Made by a program: the position numbers and the translations under genes. 17,430 bases of DNA from Maribacter sp. (GTDB lineage: Bacteria > Bacteroidota > Bacteroidia > Flavobacteriales > Flavobacteriaceae), in the NCBI GenBank assembly GCA_018679695.1, contig JAHHKH010000061.1:1-17430 (forward strand), given 5' to 3'. The notes under the pieces are model-generated. The model ran no database searches. It saw only the letters and a program-made list of their open reading frames with translations, and was not told the DNA's origin. Shown one piece after another: positions 16,018-17,430 of the stretch. Every line of letters starts with the position of its first letter. Position 1 is the stretch's first letter.

Positions 16018-16797
16018 ATGAAACAGCAAACACTCAATGTTGCATTGGTACAGACAAGTTTGATTTGGGAAAACCCTAAGGCGAATAGGGACCATTTTTC
16101 AAAAAAAATAGCTGCTTTGACCAAGGAGGTTGATTTGATCGTCCTGCCGGAAATGTTCACCACGGGGTTCACCATGAACCCCCAGCATATTGAGGGTGTT
16201 GAAGGTCAAAACACGATTCAATGGCTGTTACAGGCAGCCAAAAACTCCGGTGCTGCAATTATGGGCAGTATTCCTTTTTTTGAAGATGGCTTTTATTACA
16301 ATCGTTTGTTTTTTGTTCAACCAGATGGCACCGTATCCCTATACGATAAACGACACACTTTTACTTTGGCAGGGGAAGACCTGGTCTACAAAGCCGGACA
16401 ATCGCATTTGATTGTGGATTACAAGGGTTTCAGGATCAACCCTATGATCTGCTATGATTTAAGGTTCCCGGTTTGGGCTAGGAATACCCAGGATTATGAT
16501 ATTTTGATATATGTGGCCAACTGGCCCACACCACGGATAACAGCTTGGGATACACTTCTAAAAGCCCGCGCCATTGAGAATATGGCTTACTGTATTGGTG
16601 TAAATAGATGTGGTCAGGATGAAGCAGGTTATGTGTATTCTGGGCATTCTGCGGTATATGATTGTTTGGGGGAACAATTGGTATTTGCCAAAGAAGATAC
16701 CATTCTTTACGCTTCATTGGACAAGGCGCATATTTCAACCACTCGAAATAAACTTAAATTTCTTGAAGATAGGGATGAATTTAATTTGAAATTATAA
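16018..16797 (+). CDS. Nitrilase-superfamily amidase (omega-amidase / YafV type)
   Basis: This is a 259-residue carbon-nitrogen hydrolase with the complete Glu-Lys-Cys triad: Glu45 in VLPEMFTTGF, Lys111 in YDKRHTF and Cys145 in MICYDLRFPVW. Length and motif wording (PEMFTTGF, CYDLRFPVWARN, NWPTPR) fit the YafV/NIT2-like omega-amidase group, which hydrolyses 2-oxoglutaramate or 2-oxosuccinamate formed by glutamine or asparagine transamination and is linked to methionine salvage. The start ATG at 16018 gives a normal beta strand (LNVALVQTSL) and no leader, so the enzyme is cytoplasmic. It is on the same strand as the ankyrin gene, 92 bp apart. Its 3' end overlaps the convergent Ig-like protein gene by 17 bp. 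Specificity within the superfamily cannot be settled by eye. Confidence 0.92.
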   Translation: MKQQTLNVALVQTSLIWENPKANRDHFSKKIAALTKEVDLIVLPEMFTTGFTMNPQHIEGVEGQNTIQWLLQAAKNSGAAIMGSIPFFEDGFYYNRLFFVQPDGTVSLYDKRHTFTLAGEDLVYKAGQSHLIVDYKGFRINPMICYDLRFPVWARNTQDYDILIYVANWPTPRITAWDTLLKARAIENMAYCIGVNRCGQDEAGYVYSGHSAVYDCLGEQLVFAKEDTILYASLDKAHISTTRNKLKFLEDRDEFNLKL

Positions 16798-17430
16798 AGG
16801 TTTCGTTTTTCTCCCAATTAGCACGCATTTCTATCACATCTGGATAATAAATCACCCTTTCAGGCTGAATTCGTTTTAGATAGTTTCCTGTATCCCATAG
16901 ACCATTTCCATTAGAGTCAATAATAACACGTACCCGATATTTTGAGGGTTCTATATTATTGAATTCAAAAGTTTGGGGTTCAATAGCATATACCTCTTGT
17001 TTTGTCTCGCCTTTTTCGTCAGTAAGTTGAACAAGCAAAGGGTAATTTTCTTCTGCGGATTCAATAGTCATTGTTAGATTCCCGAAATCGGCATAACTTT
17101 TTGTGCCCAGTCTTATTTTCAGTGTGTCGTTTTCGTTACCAAAGAAATCAGTAATTGCACCAGGTAACAATTCAAATAAAAAGCTTTCATCTGGTTCTTT
17201 GGTAAATTCAAAATCCACCTTATTCCCAATACTATCCAATTTAACTGTAAAATCAACTACGAGAGAGTCCTTGTTAATAAGGCCTATTTTGGTCGAATCT
17301 ATAGCTGTCAATGGTGTATTTGCCTCAATATTGAAAGGTTCAGTAAAACTCAATGACCCATTTTGGTTGGGGTTCAACAGAAGTGAATCTGCTCCAACTT
17401 TTCTATTTTTGACCGTGAAGGTATCAATTA
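16781..17430 (-). CDS. Ig-like domain protein, C-terminal part (5' end outside window)
   Basis: This is the 3' part of a gene that runs off the right edge. The frame stays open to the last base, and the apparent start at 17377 is a TTG inside the frame. About 216 residues are visible. They form beta-sandwich material: NPNQNGSLSFTEPFNIEANT resembles the bacterial Ig-like repeats of Flavobacteriia surface or lipoproteins, followed by another sandwich with the calcium-site-like DSNGNGLWDTGNYL and the ending ANWEKNETFIISN. I recognise this as the tail of the Ig-like domain-containing proteins common in Flavobacteriaceae, whose function is unknown; the full protein is usually a lipoprotein, but that end is not visible here. 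It overlaps the amidase gene tail-to-tail by 17 bp. Confidence 0.78.
   Translation of the reverse strand, partial: IDTFTVKNRKVGADSLLLNPNQNGSLSFTEPFNIEANTPLTAIDSTKIGLINKDSLVVDFTVKLDSIGNKVDFEFTKEPDESFLFELLPGAITDFFGNENDTLKIRLGTKSYADFGNLTMTIESAEENYPLLVQLTDEKGETKQEVYAIEPQTFEFNNIEPSKYRVRVIIDSNGNGLWDTGNYLKRIQPERVIYYPDVIEMRANWEKNETFIISN

Overview
The window looks like chromosomal DNA of a Bacteroidota bacterium, most likely a marine member of the Flavobacteriaceae. The evidence is AT-rich sequence, weak or absent Shine-Dalgarno sites, many lipoproteins and secreted proteins, two large TonB-dependent receptors (one with a carboxypeptidase-regulatory-like N-terminal domain), a DUF5689 lipoprotein, a sulfatase/glycosidase pair, and one good match to the Bacteroidota -7 promoter element TAnnTTTG. 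I see no phage genes, insertion sequences, CRISPR arrays, tRNAs or rRNAs.

Left part (1-7836): the 3' end of a TonB-dependent receptor gene, closed by a strong terminator, is followed by a small four-helix membrane protein and a secreted DUF1080 (3-keto-disaccharide hydrolase type) protein. Next is a divergent locus. A secreted endonuclease/exonuclease/phosphatase-family enzyme lies on the minus strand. A second TonB-dependent receptor and a lipoprotein with DUF5689 plus lamin-tail domains lie on the plus strand. Read together, these three look like an outer-membrane system that binds, cuts and imports nucleic acid or its breakdown products. It is the most interesting set in the window. The function is inferred.

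Middle part (7999-11708, all minus strand): a secreted ankyrin-repeat protein with its own candidate promoter, then an operon of a lipoprotein sulfatase followed 16 bp later by a lipoprotein (alpha/alpha)6-type glycosidase. The pair suggests stepwise removal of sulfate and sugar from a sulfated glycan. No SusC/SusD pair or regulator lies beside it in this window.

Right part (12225-17430): a DinB-fold protein with a signal peptide is divergent from katG (bifunctional catalase-peroxidase). The shared 242-bp spacer holds two inverted repeats on the katG side. A strong terminator follows katG, and only 12 nt later begins a cytoplasmic ankyrin protein, recalling the katB-ankB arrangement of Pseudomonas aeruginosa. 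A nitrilase-superfamily omega-amidase-like gene follows and overlaps tail-to-tail by 17 bp with the 3' end of a lipoprotein-like Ig-domain gene that runs off the right edge.

Stretches without genes over 300 bases: only 11709-12224, which holds the terminator of the DinB-type gene and otherwise nothing I can support.
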